Origin: Didymodactylos carnosus
Taxonomy: Eukaryota > Rotifera > Eurotatoria > Philodinida > Philodinidae
Length of the DNA: 22,477 nt
Assembly: GCA_905250885.1 (NCBI GenBank)
Contig: CAJNOQ010002829.1
Coordinates: 1 to 22,477, forward strand
Reading direction: 5' to 3'
Shown in pieces: positions 21,314 to 22,477 of this stretch (position 1 is its first letter; the number at the start of each line of letters is the position of its first letter). The position numbers and the translations under genes were made by a program. Under the pieces are notes generated by a model, which searched no databases, was not told the origin of the DNA, and worked only from the letters and a program-made list of their open reading frames with translations.

Positions 21314-21754
21314 ATGCATTTGTTGCGAGTAACTATTCTACTAATCTATGAGATAAATGACAAACGATCGGAGTACTATTTATATATAGTAACTTATGTA
21401 TCGAATTCTATTTCACACCAATTTATTGCCTCCTGCTCAAAAACTGAATCTATCCTTCTGAAAATCAAATCCAATAAAAGTGATATTTTCATTTGCTCTT
21501 CGTATAGAAAACCTTCTATTATAGTTAAAGAGTATGAAAAATATTTTGAATTGTTAGAACTTTTTCTCCCACGTCATGTTCAACCCTCCTCTCAGTTACT
21601 GCTACCTGGAGATTTTAATGCAGATCCTACAAAAAATCCAAAGGTACATAAAGTTCTCTTAGATACGCTCTCAGTGTTTCAATTAGTCCCTTCTTTCTCT
21701 ACTTATACAACCAAGCATAAAACTCTGCTTGAATATTATTTTCTACCCTGTTGA
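21314..21754 (+). pseudogene. LINE endonuclease domain, truncated, first frame segment
   Basis: From about codon 30 the protein follows the exonuclease-endonuclease-phosphatase fold: FICSSYRKPS corresponds to the YRPP-like motif, and LLPGDFNADP to the conserved GDFNxD motif with catalytic Asp and Asn. It ends KTLLEYYFLPC and a stop, where relatives continue LDxIF. The reading frame moves by one base between about 21729 and 21754. The start at 21314 is arbitrary because the true N-terminus is missing. The domain would nick target DNA for reverse transcription; this copy cannot be intact. Confidence 0.8.
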
Positions 21755-22259
21755 TTGGGCTCCTCCAGAAACATCAGACTCTCCACCACTAGGTGGATCA
21801 TCACATTTTGTCCTTAAGGTAGTTTTTGAGGATATATTCATTGAGCGGATTCATTCTTCAGTAAAGCGAAGGGATTATGGAAAATGCAATTGGCCTCAGT
21901 TGTTAGCAGAGTTAGCCAATATAGACTCAAACTTTTTCAACACAAAAACATGTGATGAGGCTTTGTATATTTGGTCTACCCATTTATCTGCCTGTGTAGA
22001 TCACTGTGTGCCGTGGAAACAAACTCAGACTAAGTCTATTCACTTCAAATATAGCCGTAGTTATTATCATCTGATGCGCATGTGTAATTGTGCGTTTCAG
22101 ACACATAAAAAACGTGGCACTGTTGAATCACAAGCGTGTTTCAAGAAATGGCGTAAGGAAGTTAAAAATGCTTTAAATAAACTGAAACGCGTTCATTTTA
22201 CACGCATTGCAAAATCTTTCACATCACCCGCTACTTTTGGGCAGCAATTAATCGTATAA
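21729..22259 (+). pseudogene. LINE endonuclease end and linker, second frame segment
   Basis: The segment continues the endonuclease with DWAPPETSDSPPLGGSSHF. The last catalytic motif is normally SDH; here it reads SSH, so the His is kept and the Asp is lost. It then runs through the hydrophilic linker (NWPQLLAELANIDSNFF, KKWRKEVKNALNKLKR) typical of the space between endonuclease and reverse transcriptase. It ends at 22259 after a second frame change near 22230-22240. Confidence 0.8.
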
Positions 22260-22477
22260 GACAGGGTAACACTGGTCTCCCTGCAACAATTAGTAACGGG
22301 ACAAAAATAGCCTCTACAGAACAGAAAAAGGCGGATCTATTCGGGGATTATTTCTCCAACTGTACCCTACCTGTTTCTGGACCAGTGCCTACACCTATAA
22401 CTACCTTTTTACCTACTTCTACGTTAAACCTAGTTTTTCCGTCACCACAACAAATATCTACGGCCATAAATAATTTA
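22232..22477 (+). pseudogene. LINE linker toward reverse transcriptase, third frame segment
   Basis: The frame is open to the window edge for 82 codons: YFWAAINRIRQGN, then NGTKIASTEQKKADLFGDYF and ISTAINNL. The WxxIN and KADLFxxYF words are typical just upstream of the LINE reverse transcriptase. This is the same frame as the segment at 21314, so the two shifts compensate each other. Confidence 0.8.

Larger units (their letters stand above)
21310..22477 (+). mobile_element. Non-LTR retrotransposon (LINE), 5'-truncated, cut by the right edge
   Basis: The region encodes the C-terminal part of an apurinic-type endonuclease and the linker before reverse transcriptase, as in Jockey/CR1-group LINEs. 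The left endonuclease motifs are absent and homology starts near YVSNSISHQF (about 21385), the usual sign of 5' truncation. The reverse transcriptase domain would lie to the right of the window. Two frameshifts show that this copy is dead. The clade cannot be fixed without the reverse transcriptase. Confidence 0.85.

Overview
The window is eukaryotic and almost certainly from an invertebrate animal. It is very A+T-rich. Its clear genes are cut by many GT...AG introns, mostly 55-76 bases long, and AATAAA signals follow some 3' ends. It holds an animal-specific FERM protein of the EPB41L5/Yurt type, a small EF-hand protein of the neuronal-calcium-sensor kind and a decayed LINE. Dense genes with tiny introns in A+T-rich DNA would fit a rotifer, perhaps a bdelloid. 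That is an inference from gene style, not a proof.

Layout, left to right. Positions 1-560 carry a diverged tandem repeat with a period of about 176 bases. Positions 1112-1757 are the 3' end of an unrecognised gene, with a poly(A) signal at 1881-1886 and an apparent frameshift in its middle exon. Positions 2589-2812 may be two small exons of an unknown or decayed gene. Three short hairpins lie at 3067-3312. On the minus strand, 3537-3905 looks like a decayed coding fragment open in two frames. Positions 4849-5930 (minus) are a complete five-exon gene for a 209-residue, probably N-myristoylated EF-hand protein. From 5931 to 13444 I find no gene. That stretch has a TTCTTG/CAAGAA-rich foldback (8091-8400), a hAT-like transposon end (8790-8905), an imperfect palindrome (11425-11520) and microsatellites. 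Positions 13445-20284 (plus) are a complete 17-exon EPB41L5/Yurt-like gene for 880 residues; its first intron is nearly 3 kb while most others are about 60-75 bases. From 21073 there is a short repeated region. From about 21310 to the right edge lies a 5'-truncated LINE with two frameshifts.

The two complete genes encode a membrane-cortex polarity scaffold and a membrane-targeted calcium sensor. They are divergently placed with about 7.5 kb between them, and nothing in the sequence links their functions. I found no CRISPR array, tRNA, rRNA or operon-like cluster, and no convincing new multi-gene system. The most useful observations are the conserved C-terminal TTEL tail of the FERM protein, the single canonical EF-hand in the calcium-sensor-like protein, and several uncharacterised repeats.
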